Source: Loktanella gaetbuli
GTDB lineage: Bacteria; Pseudomonadota; Alphaproteobacteria; Rhodobacterales; Rhodobacteraceae
DNA length: 64,000 bases
Direction of reading: 5' to 3'
Assembly (NCBI RefSeq): GCF_020531945.1
Contig: NZ_JAJATZ010000003.1
Span: 248,001 to 312,000, forward strand
Positions 52,201-59,726 of this stretch are shown here, piece by piece. Every line of letters begins with the position of its first letter. The first letter of the stretch is position 1. The translations under genes and the position numbers were made by a program. A model generated the notes under the pieces. The model did no database searches and was not told where the DNA came from. It was given only the letters and a program-made list of their open reading frames with translations.

Positions 52201-52616
52201 CATCCTATCCCGGCGCGGACGACGTGCCGACCGATGGTCTGGTGAACGACGCGCTGACGCTCTTGTCCGTGCCGGAGCTTGCGCATGTGTTTGACAGAAC
52301 ACTGGCCGAGGTCGGCATCACGGCCAACCTGCCGGGCCTGTCCGGGCACCGCATCAACGGAACCATCGACCGCCTGATCGTCACCGACACCACCGTGACG
52401 GCCGTCGATTTCAAAACGAACCGCGTTGTGCCCGCCGCGGCAGATCAGGTGCCCGAAGGATTGCTGCGCCAGCTGGGGGCCTATGCCGATGCGCTCGCGC
52501 AGATCTACCCCGACCGCCAGATCCGCACTGCGATCCTGTGGACCGCCGCCGCAAACCTGATGGATGTACCGATTGGGCTGGCCTTGAATGCCCTGTCGCG
52601 GCAGAGCGTCGCTTGA
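49242..52616 (+). CDS. addA: Double-strand break repair helicase AddA
   Basis: A 1124-residue UvrD-type helicase-nuclease. Walker A is SANAGSGKTRVL with Lys30. Other helicase motifs are LVDEAQDTSPLQWDVI, VGDVKQSIYSFQGADP and VMTVHGAKGLEAPIVILPD. The C-terminal nuclease is visible as INGTIDRLIV and VTAVDFKTNR. Start ATG 49242 is within addB's stop; the longer frame from 49110 is only open sequence. AddAB serves instead of RecBCD in this organism. Confidence 0.95.
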   Translation: MIRDEATQRQVTAADPHASTWLSANAGSGKTRVLTDRVARLLLEGVSPQNILCLTYTKAAAAEMQNRLFKRLGGWAMLPDSDLRAELRTLGVETDIGDHDLNRARTLFASAIETPGGLKIQTIHSFCASILRRFPLEAGVSPDFREIDDRSAALMRSEVMDALVEGEHRAIVADMLRYFTGADVDDLVRDIAGRADDFATPLDEHDLRTTLDLPDNVTLDSLIADILGADGREIIRDLIGVLRAGGTQDNKNADALARIDLHAPGPADLVILEKVLLTGSAAKTPFAAKIDAIPTKALRTAHPDLTDALNGLMEQVEVARGTRLSLQVFDKSLALNRFGVLFTDAYRTAKTTRGVLDFDDLIAKARALLADPVVADWVLFRLDGGMNHLLVDEAQDTSPLQWDVIQHLTRELVSGQGARADEGRTIFVVGDVKQSIYSFQGADPLEFQRMRGHFATGLAAGDAPLAVSTLEHSFRSAPAILRVVDETFVRERADALGGEVRHLAFKADMPGRVDLWPLVEPVEKQDAGASWIDPVDEISESHHMVRMAERVAGQIKRMMATEYLPVEIGNTGTYNHRPVRAGDILILVQSRQGLLFPELIRACKAAQLPIAGADVLRVGAELAVRDIGAVLRFLALPEDDLSLAAALKSPLFGWSEQELYTLAQPRRLGQTLWQVLRADDNHPETVAILRDLRQNTDFLRPYDLIARLLIRHDGRRKLLARLGSEAEDGIDALLAQALAYERDGVPSLTGFIGWMDADDLTIKRQVDAQGDQIRVMTVHGAKGLEAPIVILPDAKERPEILRGDILPGKTPLWKPNKPDTPPALEEQVQDVLDKQARERLRLLYVAMTRAEKWLIVGSAGNPGKGDTGWYDLVAQGMEQAGAAMDHAGDLAIQRVSNGTWLAGERIDAEQTAAPDDPPLALAPLAAVVRPRTLSPSQMDGAKVVPGDPAEDDADVAKMRGTLMHLLLEHLPDHPADQRRVIGERLLASYPGADDVPTDGLVNDALTLLSVPELAHVFDRTLAEVGITANLPGLSGHRINGTIDRLIVTDTTVTAVDFKTNRVVPAAADQVPEGLLRQLGAYADALAQIYPDRQIRTAILWTAAANLMDVPIGLALNALSRQSVA

Positions 52617-52674
52617 CGTCTGCACGCCGCGTTCCTAGGTTCCGTCCCTGACACTGATCCCAGGAGAGACCAAC

Positions 52675-52995
52675 ATGGCAACCCTTGCCGTTACCGACGC
52701 CACGTTCGATGCCGAAGTCAAACAGTCCGATATCCCCGTCGTCGTGGATTTCTGGGCCGAATGGTGCGGCCCCTGCAAACAGATCGGCCCAGCCCTGGAA
52801 GAGCTGTCCGCCGAAATGGAAGGCCGCGTGAAGATCGTAAAGGTCAACGTGGACGAAAACCCCAATTCCCCCGCCGCCATGGGCGTGCGCGGCATCCCGG
52901 CGCTGTTCGTGTTCAAGAACGGCGAAGTCGTGTCCAACAAGGCCGGCGCCGCCCCCAAGGCCGCGATCCAAAGCTGGATCGAAGACTCCATCTGA
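52675..52995 (+). CDS. trxA: Thioredoxin
   Basis: A 106-residue cytoplasmic thiol reductase with the active site FWAEWCGPCKQIGP (Cys-Gly-Pro-Cys) and the cis-proline loop VRGIPALFVFKNGE. It supplies electrons to ribonucleotide reductase and methionine sulfoxide reductases, including probably the enzyme at 263. GGAGAG lies upstream. It follows addA by 58 bases and ends at a strong terminator. Confidence 0.97.
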   Translation: MATLAVTDATFDAEVKQSDIPVVVDFWAEWCGPCKQIGPALEELSAEMEGRVKIVKVNVDENPNSPAAMGVRGIPALFVFKNGEVVSNKAGAAPKAAIQSWIEDSI

Positions 52996-53018
52996 ATTCC
53001 GCCACTGGCGTGATGATC

Positions 53019-53047
53019 AAAGGCCGTCCCATCGGGGCGGCCTTTTT
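53019..53047 (+). terminator. Rho-independent terminator after trxA
   Basis: AAAGGCCGtCCC (53019-53030) pairs with GGGgCGGCCTTT (53034-53045) across an ATC loop with one mismatch, ending in TTTTT (53043-53047). Confidence 0.92.
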
Positions 53048-53150
53048 CGTGGCTCAGGTTGTATTTCTAGGTGCGGGATGGTGGCTCTGAGGCCTCTCCC
53101 GATTTTCTGCATGGCAGCGAATGGCAACAAGCTAGACAAGGTCCTCAGGG

Positions 53151-53849
53151 CTACGCTGCCGTATTCTTCGTTGCTTCTAAGCGGTCGTCGTTTTCAACGA
53201 TCCAGTTTTCCAGATTCTCCATCAGGCTTGTCCAAACATCGTCGTATTCGCGCTGGAAGGTCGCCATGCATAGCTCAATTGAACCAAGATATGACCCTCC
53301 GTAAGTCTCCATCCAACGGTTTGAGAAGAATGTTTCGTATTCGTCATGATCGAACTTTGAATAACCGGCCAGCAAGCCTTCATAATTTGGGTGGGAGCTT
53401 TCTGAAAGGATGCCATATAGCTTTTCGAGGCCAGGATACCGCTTGTCGCATTTTTGCAGGATTGTGACGATATTCAGCGATTGGTGTTGGGTCGAGCCGT
53501 CGCGCGAGCCAAGAAGAAGGATGCTGGTCTTCTTTCCGAACTCGTGAAAGTCGAGCTCGCTGGCCGCGACTTTTTGCATGAGTTGGTTTAGATAAATAAG
53601 CGTAGCTAGTGTCTCAAACCCGCTTCGCAATAGGATGCGTGCGCCAAGTCCGTGACCCTGTTGGTGTAGCTCATACGACTGAGTGAGAAGATCCGTCGCC
53701 CGCCAAAATGCAGCCTCGCGCAATAACCAACAACGAAAAGGAGCCTTCCATTTGTAGACGTCGGGTTCGCGGGCGATGAGACCTGCAACCGGAATGCTCT
53801 TCATGAGAGATGCACGCCAATTCGAGAGGTTCTGTGCAATAGTGTCCAT
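53151..53849 (-). CDS. DUF5677-like protein in a low-G+C patch
   Basis: A 232-residue, mainly helical protein. Features include LLREAAFWRATDLLTQSYELH, GARILLRSGFETLATLIYL and SSHPNYEGLLAGYSKFD, which recall DUF5677 and related HEPN-like helical proteins. There is no signal peptide or membrane helix. Base composition is unlike its neighbours (47% G+C at 53341-53400 against 67% at 51841-51900) and codon use is A/T-rich, indicating recent transfer. ATG 53849 is my choice; an in-frame ATG at 53927 would add 26 residues, and neither has a good ribosome-binding site. Function unknown. Confidence 0.65.
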   Translation of the reverse strand: MDTIAQNLSNWRASLMKSIPVAGLIAREPDVYKWKAPFRCWLLREAAFWRATDLLTQSYELHQQGHGLGARILLRSGFETLATLIYLNQLMQKVAASELDFHEFGKKTSILLLGSRDGSTQHQSLNIVTILQKCDKRYPGLEKLYGILSESSHPNYEGLLAGYSKFDHDEYETFFSNRWMETYGGSYLGSIELCMATFQREYDDVWTSLMENLENWIVENDDRLEATKNTAA

Positions 53850-54058
53850 AAGATAATCATAGCTGTTTCTTTGGAACTGGAAACGCCTACAATTCAGCTT
53901 CTGCGGGAAGTTTCTACACTTCCGCATGGCAATTGGATCGGCGTCCAGTCAAGCAGCCCCAGTGCCCACCTTGGAGCAGCCGCAGCGAAATGGCGCTAAC
54001 TCCACATACCGGACCTTCCTTCATCAAATTTGCCTGTTTGACGACACCACTGACACCC

Positions 54059-54973
54059 TCACACCGGCCAGCCGTGGCGGCGCAGGGTGGTGGCGATCTT
54101 GTCCGGGGCCTCGGGTCTGCCTGCGTTGATCGACATCTGTTGCAGGAACCACCAGACGTAGCCTTCGAAATCCGGGAATTGCGTGATCGCCTTGAACGCC
54201 TTGTCCTCGCCGTCCTTGGGCACGTTCCCGGCGATGTGGTGAAAATCGATCTGGGCAAAGATCACGGCGGGTTTGCGAAACAGGAAGCCCGACAGCGCAA
54301 CGGATGAATTCTGCGTCACGACGGCAGAACAGCCCGGCAGGATCGCGGTCATCGGGCGGGCGCTGATGCTGACGTTGTCGTATTTCTCCTCGATTAGATG
54401 CAGCGCTGCGTGATCGTCCTTTGTATAGCTCTCGTTGGGGTGCAGCGTCAGGATCACATCGCGGTCGGGAAACCGTTCGGCAGTGCGTTTGATCATCTCG
54501 ATCGGACTGCATGACTGGAACGACCGGTGTTCGCGCACCATCCCCTGCAGCGGCATATACAGCGGTCCGTGCCGCGTGCTGTCCTCGGCCAGACCGGGAT
54601 ACAGCCGCTTGCGCCAGAAATTGAAAAAGCGTGTCGCCTCCTTGCGGTCGATCTGCGCCTTGTCGAAACGGGACAGCGCCACATCCCATTCCCAGCGCCG
54701 GGCCGATGTTTCGATTTGCCAGAACGGGTAGAAATAATTGCGCCGCAGGGTCAGGGCACGCGGATGCGTCGGTTCATCCATGTGAAACAGCGAATAGCCG
54801 GGCCGCCGGGCCGAGGCATTGCGCGCCGTCAGCGTATTGGGTTCAAAAAAGACGCGCAAACCGGCGTCAGTCAGGCATTTGGCGACCAGACCGATGAAAT
54901 TATGCTTGCCCGCCCGCGCGCTGTTTAGCAGCCCGGGATCCAGATAGAATACGACGTCACCCGGTTGATCCAT
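54059..54973 (-). CDS. Capsule polysaccharide synthesis-like protein
   Basis: A 304-residue cytoplasmic protein resembling the C-terminal half of Kps/Wza-region capsule proteins (PF05159 type), with YMPLQGMVREHRSF, RDVILTLHPNESYT and SAVVTQNSSVALSGFLFRKPAVIF giving the nucleotide-sugar or lipid-linker transferase-like fold. No other polysaccharide genes surround it. ATG 54973 starts MDQPGDVVFYLD; the longer open frame is the antisense of hslV. It is divergent from hslV across 105 bases. Activity is inferred only by similarity of motifs. Confidence 0.68.
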   Translation of the reverse strand: MDQPGDVVFYLDPGLLNSARAGKHNFIGLVAKCLTDAGLRVFFEPNTLTARNASARRPGYSLFHMDEPTHPRALTLRRNYFYPFWQIETSARRWEWDVALSRFDKAQIDRKEATRFFNFWRKRLYPGLAEDSTRHGPLYMPLQGMVREHRSFQSCSPIEMIKRTAERFPDRDVILTLHPNESYTKDDHAALHLIEEKYDNVSISARPMTAILPGCSAVVTQNSSVALSGFLFRKPAVIFAQIDFHHIAGNVPKDGEDKAFKAITQFPDFEGYVWWFLQQMSINAGRPEAPDKIATTLRRHGWPV

Positions 54974-55078
54974 AACAGTATTCTGACCCAGCCACCCGGC
55001 GCAAGCAAGCCTCGGGGTTGCCGCACCCGGACCGCCCGACCATATAAGCCACAACGCAAATGGCGACAGGATAGCGAC

Positions 55079-55636
55079 ATGGACAGCGATCAATTCCCCG
55101 GCTGGCACGGCACCACGATCATAGGCGTGCGCAAAGGTGGCAAGGTTGTGATCGCGGGCGACGGGCAGGTCAGCCTGGGCCAGACCGTGATCAAGGGCAC
55201 CGCCCGCAAGGTCCGCCGCCTGCAGGTCAAGGGTGCGGATGTCGTCGCAGGCTTTGCCGGATCGACCGCCGATGCCTTTGCCCTGCTCGAACGGCTGGAG
55301 AAAAAGCTGGAGGCAACACCGGGTCAGTTGCAACGCGCAAGCGTCGAACTGGCCAAGGACTGGCGCACCGACAAATACCTGCAAAAGCTGGAAGCAATGC
55401 TGATCGTCAGCGACGGTACAGATCTGTTTGTCATCACGGGTGCGGGCGACGTGCTGGAACCCGAACACGACGTGACGGCCATCGGATCGGGCGGCAATTA
55501 CGCGCTGGCCGCAGGACGCGCCTTAATGGACAGCGACCTGGACGCAGAGGCGATCGCCCGTCGCGCCATGGCGATTGCGTCCGACATCTGCGTCTACACC
55601 AACGGCAACCTGACCGTGGAAACCGTCGGCGGCTAG
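55079..55636 (+). CDS. hslV: ATP-dependent protease subunit HslV
   Basis: A 185-residue threonine protease. The mature enzyme begins at Thr12 in GWHGTTIIGVRKGGK after an 11-residue propeptide (MDSDQFPGWHG), the alphaproteobacterial form. The core motifs VVIAGDGQVSLGQTV, AGFAGSTADAFALLERLE and AIGSGGNYALAAGRAL are all present. It forms the double hexamer degraded-protein chamber driven by HslU. Unusually, a hydrolase gene separates it from hslU. Confidence 0.96.
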   Translation: MDSDQFPGWHGTTIIGVRKGGKVVIAGDGQVSLGQTVIKGTARKVRRLQVKGADVVAGFAGSTADAFALLERLEKKLEATPGQLQRASVELAKDWRTDKYLQKLEAMLIVSDGTDLFVITGAGDVLEPEHDVTAIGSGGNYALAAGRALMDSDLDAEAIARRAMAIASDICVYTNGNLTVETVGG

Positions 55637-55724
55637 CGCATGAGGTATCCGTGATCCGGTTTTTCGGAACTGGATGGAATGCTCGGGGATTGTCCTGCTG
55701 AAACGGATTACGAAAGGACAATCC

Positions 55725-56522
55725 ATGAAACTGAATGTCAGTGATACCGGCGGCACGGGCCGCCCCGTCGTTCTGATCCATGGCTGGCCGCTGTCGGGCA
55801 AAGCCTGGGAACATCAGGTCGGCGCACTCAAGGACGCAGGCTACCGCGTCGTCACTTATGACCGTCGTGGGTTCGGTCAGTCCGAGAAGCCGGGCACAGG
55901 GTTCGACTACGACACCTTGGCCGCCGATCTGAACGGCATCATGGAAGATCTGGACCTACAGGACGCCACGCTGATCGGTTTTTCGATGGGCGGTGGCGAA
56001 GTCGCGCGGTTTATTCCGAACCATGGCGAAAGCCGGTTGCGCAGCGTGGTGTTTGCCTCTGCCGTACCGCCCTACTTGCTGCAGACCGACGACAACCCCG
56101 ACGGTCCGCTGACGCAGGACGCAGCAGATGAATTCGAGAAAAACCTGACCGGGGATCGCGACGCGTTCTTTGACGGGTTCACCAGTGATTTCTTTACCGC
56201 CAACGGTGCGTTGAAGGTGTCCGAAGAAGAACGCCAAAAGGCGCTGACTCTGTGCAAACAATCCTCTCAGGATGCGGCACTCGGTTGCATGAAGGCATGG
56301 GCGACCACGGATTTCCGCGATGACTTGAAAAAGATCACGGTCCCCACGCTTGTCCTGCACGGCACCGACGATGGTATCGTGCCGATCGAGGGAGCAGGCC
56401 ACCGCACGCACAAGGCGGTTGCGCAGAGTGAACTGCACGAGATCAAGGGTGCACCGCATGGCTGCAATGTCAGCCACGCCGCAGAATGGAACCAGGCCGT
56501 TCTCGACTTCTTGGCAAAGTGA
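55725..56522 (+). CDS. Alpha/beta hydrolase (non-heme haloperoxidase-type)
   Basis: A 265-residue alpha/beta hydrolase. The oxyanion motif is LIHGWPLSG, the nucleophile elbow GFSMGGGEVAR (Ser87), the acid Asp in LHGTDDGIVP and the base His near the C-terminal APHGCNVSH. These match the non-heme chloroperoxidase/esterase branch. ATG 55725 follows AAAGGACA. It stands between hslV and hslU on the same strand (88 and 73 bases away) and ends at a hairpin. Whether it acts on a damaged peptide, ester or halogenated compound is unknown. Confidence 0.88.
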   Translation: MKLNVSDTGGTGRPVVLIHGWPLSGKAWEHQVGALKDAGYRVVTYDRRGFGQSEKPGTGFDYDTLAADLNGIMEDLDLQDATLIGFSMGGGEVARFIPNHGESRLRSVVFASAVPPYLLQTDDNPDGPLTQDAADEFEKNLTGDRDAFFDGFTSDFFTANGALKVSEEERQKALTLCKQSSQDAALGCMKAWATTDFRDDLKKITVPTLVLHGTDDGIVPIEGAGHRTHKAVAQSELHEIKGAPHGCNVSHAAEWNQAVLDFLAK

Positions 56523-56530
56523 CGCCCGAT

Positions 56531-56557
56531 CCGGACCCCTTGCCAAAAGGGGTCCGG
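56531..56557 (+). terminator. Hairpin between the hydrolase and hslU
   Basis: CCGGACCCCTT (56531-56541) and AAGGGGTCCGG (56547-56557) make a perfect 11-bp stem with a five-base loop. No T-run follows, so it may slow or process the transcript rather than end it. Confidence 0.5.
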
Positions 56558-56595
56558 GTTGCCAGTTGAGTGGCACAAGAAGGAAAGTGACCACT

Positions 56596-57903
56596 ATGAC
56601 CGACCTCACACCGCGCGAAATCGTATCCGAACTGGACCGTTATATCATCGGCCAGAATGACGCCAAACGCGCCGTGGCCGTGGCCCTGCGCAACCGCTGG
56701 CGGCGCAAGCAGTTGGGCGACGATCTGCGCGACGAGGTCTACCCCAAGAATATTCTGATGATCGGGCCGACGGGCGTCGGGAAAACTGAAATCAGCCGCC
56801 GTCTGGCGAAACTGGCACGCGCGCCCTTTATCAAGGTTGAAGCCACCAAATTCACCGAGGTCGGCTATGTCGGGCGCGACGTGGAACAGATCATCCGCGA
56901 TCTGGTCGATACCGCCATCATCGACACCCGCGAACACATGCGCGAAGACGTCAAGGCATCCGCGCACAAGGCCGCCGAGGAACGCGTGATCGACGCCGTC
57001 GCAGGCGAAGGTGCGCGCGAAGGCACGCGCGAGATGTTCCGCAAGAAACTGAAGGACGGCCTGCTGGACGACACGATGATCGAGCTGGAACTGAAGGATA
57101 CGTCGAACCCGCTGGGCGGTATGGACATCCCCGGCCAGCCCGGCGGCATGGGCGGCATGATGAACCTGGGCGAGCTGTTCGGCAAAATGGGCGGCGGTCG
57201 CACGGTGAAAAAACGCCTCAGCGTTGCCGACAGTTATGACGCGCTGATCGCCGAAGAGGCGGACAAACTGCTAGACGATGAAATCGTCACCAAGGCCGCG
57301 ATGGAGGCGGTCGAACAATCCGGGATCGTATTTCTGGACGAAATCGACAAGGTCTGCGCCAAGTCTGATGCACGCGGTGCCGATGTATCACGCGAGGGCG
57401 TGCAGCGCGACCTGCTGCCCCTGATCGAAGGCACGACCGTCAGCACCAAGCACGGCCCGATCAAGACCGACCACATTCTGTTCATTGCATCAGGCGCATT
57501 CCACGTCGCCAAACCGTCCGACCTGCTGCCCGAATTGCAGGGCCGCCTGCCGATCCGGGTCGAATTGCGCGCCCTGACTGAGGACGATTTCGTTCGTATC
57601 CTGACCGAAACCGACAATGCGCTGACGCTGCAATATTCCGCCCTGATGAAAACAGAGGATGTGACCGTCACATTCACCACCGACGGCATCGCGGCATTGG
57701 CCAAGATCGCGGCAGAGGTGAACGAAAGCGTTGAAAACATCGGTGCGCGCAGGCTCTATACCGTGATCGAACGGGTGTTCGAGGATCTGTCCTTTACGGC
57801 ACCCGACCGCGGCGGCGAGGAAATCGCGATCGACGAAGCCTTTGTCGAAAAGCACCTTGGCGAAATGGCACGCAGCACCGACCTGTCGCGTTACGTGCTT
57901 TAG
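56596..57903 (+). CDS. hslU: ATP-dependent protease ATPase subunit HslU
   Basis: A 435-residue AAA+ unfoldase feeding HslV. Walker A is MIGPTGVGKTEISRR, the pore and family motif is FTEVGYVGRDVEQIIRDL, Walker B is GIVFLDEIDKV, and the C-terminal tail ends LSRYVL, the segment that docks in HslV. The I-domain (about 105-235) includes a Gly/Met-rich loop (GGMGGMMNLG). ATG 56596 follows AAGGAAAG. Confidence 0.97.
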   Translation: MTDLTPREIVSELDRYIIGQNDAKRAVAVALRNRWRRKQLGDDLRDEVYPKNILMIGPTGVGKTEISRRLAKLARAPFIKVEATKFTEVGYVGRDVEQIIRDLVDTAIIDTREHMREDVKASAHKAAEERVIDAVAGEGAREGTREMFRKKLKDGLLDDTMIELELKDTSNPLGGMDIPGQPGGMGGMMNLGELFGKMGGGRTVKKRLSVADSYDALIAEEADKLLDDEIVTKAAMEAVEQSGIVFLDEIDKVCAKSDARGADVSREGVQRDLLPLIEGTTVSTKHGPIKTDHILFIASGAFHVAKPSDLLPELQGRLPIRVELRALTEDDFVRILTETDNALTLQYSALMKTEDVTVTFTTDGIAALAKIAAEVNESVENIGARRLYTVIERVFEDLSFTAPDRGGEEIAIDEAFVEKHLGEMARSTDLSRYVL

Positions 57904-57941
57904 GGCTTTTCTTTCTCATCTAGCGGCGCGACGAAGGGCAC

Positions 57942-59162
57942 ATGAATTTTGTGTCCTTTGTTCGCACCAACTGGTTGTTCCTGCTGGCGGGTTTCATCCT
58001 GACGCTGACGTCGTCCTATGGGCAGACGTTCTTTATCTCGCTGTTTGCAGGCGGGATCATGGACGATTTCGGCCTGACGGACGGGCAGTGGGGCGGGCTA
58101 TACACGCTGGGCACCACCGCGTCTGCGATCACGATGATCTGGGCCGGCACGCTGGTCGACCGGTTCAGGGTGCGTGTCATCGGCACGCTGGTCTTTGCAG
58201 GGCTGGCAGCCGCCTGTTTTTTCATGGCCGCCGTGCCAAATGCTGCACTGCTTGTGCTGGCAATCTTTTTCCTGCGGTTGTTCGGGCAGGGCATGTCCAG
58301 TCATCTGGCCACCGTATCCATGGCGCGCTGGTTCGTGGCGGGCCGTGGCAAGGCGCTGGCCGTGGCATCCATGGGCTATTCCGTCGGTCAGGCCGTGCTG
58401 CCGATTGTTTTCGTGGCCCTGCTGATCACGACAGACTGGCGGACACTGTGGGTGGTGGCAGGCGTGATCGTCGTCGTCACAATCCCGCTGATGGGCCTGT
58501 TGCTGCGTCAGGAACGCACGCCACAATCACTGGCAAAGGATGAACAGGCCGCCGGCATGCACGGACGGCACTGGACACGCGCCGATGTATTGCGGCATCC
58601 GTTGTTCTGGTTGATGGTCCCTGCCCTGCTGGGACCACCCGCCTGGGGCACTGCGCTGTGGTTCCAGCAGGTCCACCTGACCGAGGTCAAAGGCTGGACA
58701 CTGGCAGGTTTCGTCGCCCTTTTTCCCCTGTTCACAGTCATCAGCATCGCATCGAATTTCGCGACCGGCTGGGCCATCGACCGGTTTGGATCAGGCCGGA
58801 TCGTGCCGTTCTACATGCTGCCCTTTGCGCTGGCCTTTGGCATCATCGCGCTTGCGCCGTCGATCCCGATTGCCGCGTTGGGCATGGCTGTGCTGGGGAT
58901 TGGTCAAGGCCTGCAGTCCACCCTGCCCGGCGCGTTCTGGGCGGAATTCTACGGCACGCGCCACATCGGCGCGATCAAGGCGGCAGCGGCCGCCATTATG
59001 GTGTTCGGATCGGCCATCGGGCCGGGCGTCTCGGGGTATCTGATCGACTGGGGCGTCGATTTCCCCGCACAAATGATCGGCTATCTTGTGTTTTTTCTGA
59101 TCGCGGCGGCCATGGCCACACTGGGCGTCACCCGCGCCCGCGCATCACTTGCGACGACGTAG
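57942..59162 (+). CDS. MFS transporter
   Basis: A 406-residue major-facilitator protein with twelve predicted helices. The loop between helices 2 and 3 carries WAGTLVDRFRVRV, a variant of the MFS signature, and a central cytoplasmic loop (about 195-225) separates the two halves. Residues SSYGQTFFISLFAGGI at the first periplasmic loop resemble the nitrate/oxalate or monocarboxylate-type families. The substrate is unknown. The gene starts 38 bases after hslU, and its end overlaps the convergent smr gene by 18 bases. Confidence 0.87.
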   Translation: MNFVSFVRTNWLFLLAGFILTLTSSYGQTFFISLFAGGIMDDFGLTDGQWGGLYTLGTTASAITMIWAGTLVDRFRVRVIGTLVFAGLAAACFFMAAVPNAALLVLAIFFLRLFGQGMSSHLATVSMARWFVAGRGKALAVASMGYSVGQAVLPIVFVALLITTDWRTLWVVAGVIVVVTIPLMGLLLRQERTPQSLAKDEQAAGMHGRHWTRADVLRHPLFWLMVPALLGPPAWGTALWFQQVHLTEVKGWTLAGFVALFPLFTVISIASNFATGWAIDRFGSGRIVPFYMLPFALAFGIIALAPSIPIAALGMAVLGIGQGLQSTLPGAFWAEFYGTRHIGAIKAAAAAIMVFGSAIGPGVSGYLIDWGVDFPAQMIGYLVFFLIAAAMATLGVTRARASLATT

Positions 59163-59726
59163 ATATACGTAATAGGCCCCGTCCCCACCGTGTTTCAGAT
59201 GCGCTGGACGCACCTCCAGCACTGCGGGACCAATGGGCGGCAGTTGCAGCCACTGCGGCACCTGACGGCGCAACACACCGCGCCCGCCGGCCCAGTCGTC
59301 GCTGGATTTCCCCTTGCCCGTAATCACCAGCACCAGCCGCTTGCCCGCTGCCTGAGCATTGAGAATGAACGCGATCAGTTCGGGATAGGCTTCGTCCCGA
59401 TACATGCCGTGCAGGTCCAGACGGCCTTCAGGCTTTAGCTTACCCGATTTCATCCGCATGAAATTCTTGGCGTCCATCTGGATGGGCGCGCGTTGCAGGC
59501 GTTCGCGCAGTGGCGGCAGAATGTCGTTGGGGCGTGTCACGTCGGCTGTCATCCCGACGGTGAAATCAGGCAAATCGCGCTGAGGCACGACGCTGGGCGG
59601 GCGTTTGGGTGGGGCCTTTGCCTCCGGAGCGGGTTTGGGTTTTTTCGGATTCAGCGGTTGCGCCTGCCTTGCGACATGATCCCAGATCGCGCGCTCTTCG
59701 GGTGACAGGTGGCGCGGGCGGCGCAT
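59145..59726 (-). CDS. Smr-domain endonuclease-like protein
   Basis: A 193-residue protein with a basic Pro/Lys-rich N-terminal half and a C-terminal Smr domain marked by RLDLHGMYRDEAYPEL and LVITGKGKSSDD. Smr domains nick nucleic acids or cleave RNA of stalled ribosomes. The H in LDLHG and the TGKGK loop are intact, so activity is plausible. ATG 59726 overlaps the mltA stop by one base, and the C-terminal end overlaps the MFS gene. Confidence 0.88.
   Translation of the reverse strand: MRRPRHLSPEERAIWDHVARQAQPLNPKKPKPAPEAKAPPKRPPSVVPQRDLPDFTVGMTADVTRPNDILPPLRERLQRAPIQMDAKNFMRMKSGKLKPEGRLDLHGMYRDEAYPELIAFILNAQAAGKRLVLVITGKGKSSDDWAGGRGVLRRQVPQWLQLPPIGPAVLEVRPAHLKHGGDGAYYVYLRRRK

Noticed and set aside
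53914..54024. A 36-codon minus-strand frame upstream of the DUF5677-like gene (MKEGPVCGVSAISLRLL...)
   Set aside because: It has a weak start and its stop lies inside a hairpin. It could be part of a dispersed intergenic element, but nothing in this window supports that.
53048..54058. Insertion sequence or genomic island boundary
   Set aside because: There is a composition change, but I found no transposase, no terminal inverted repeats and no flanking direct repeats.
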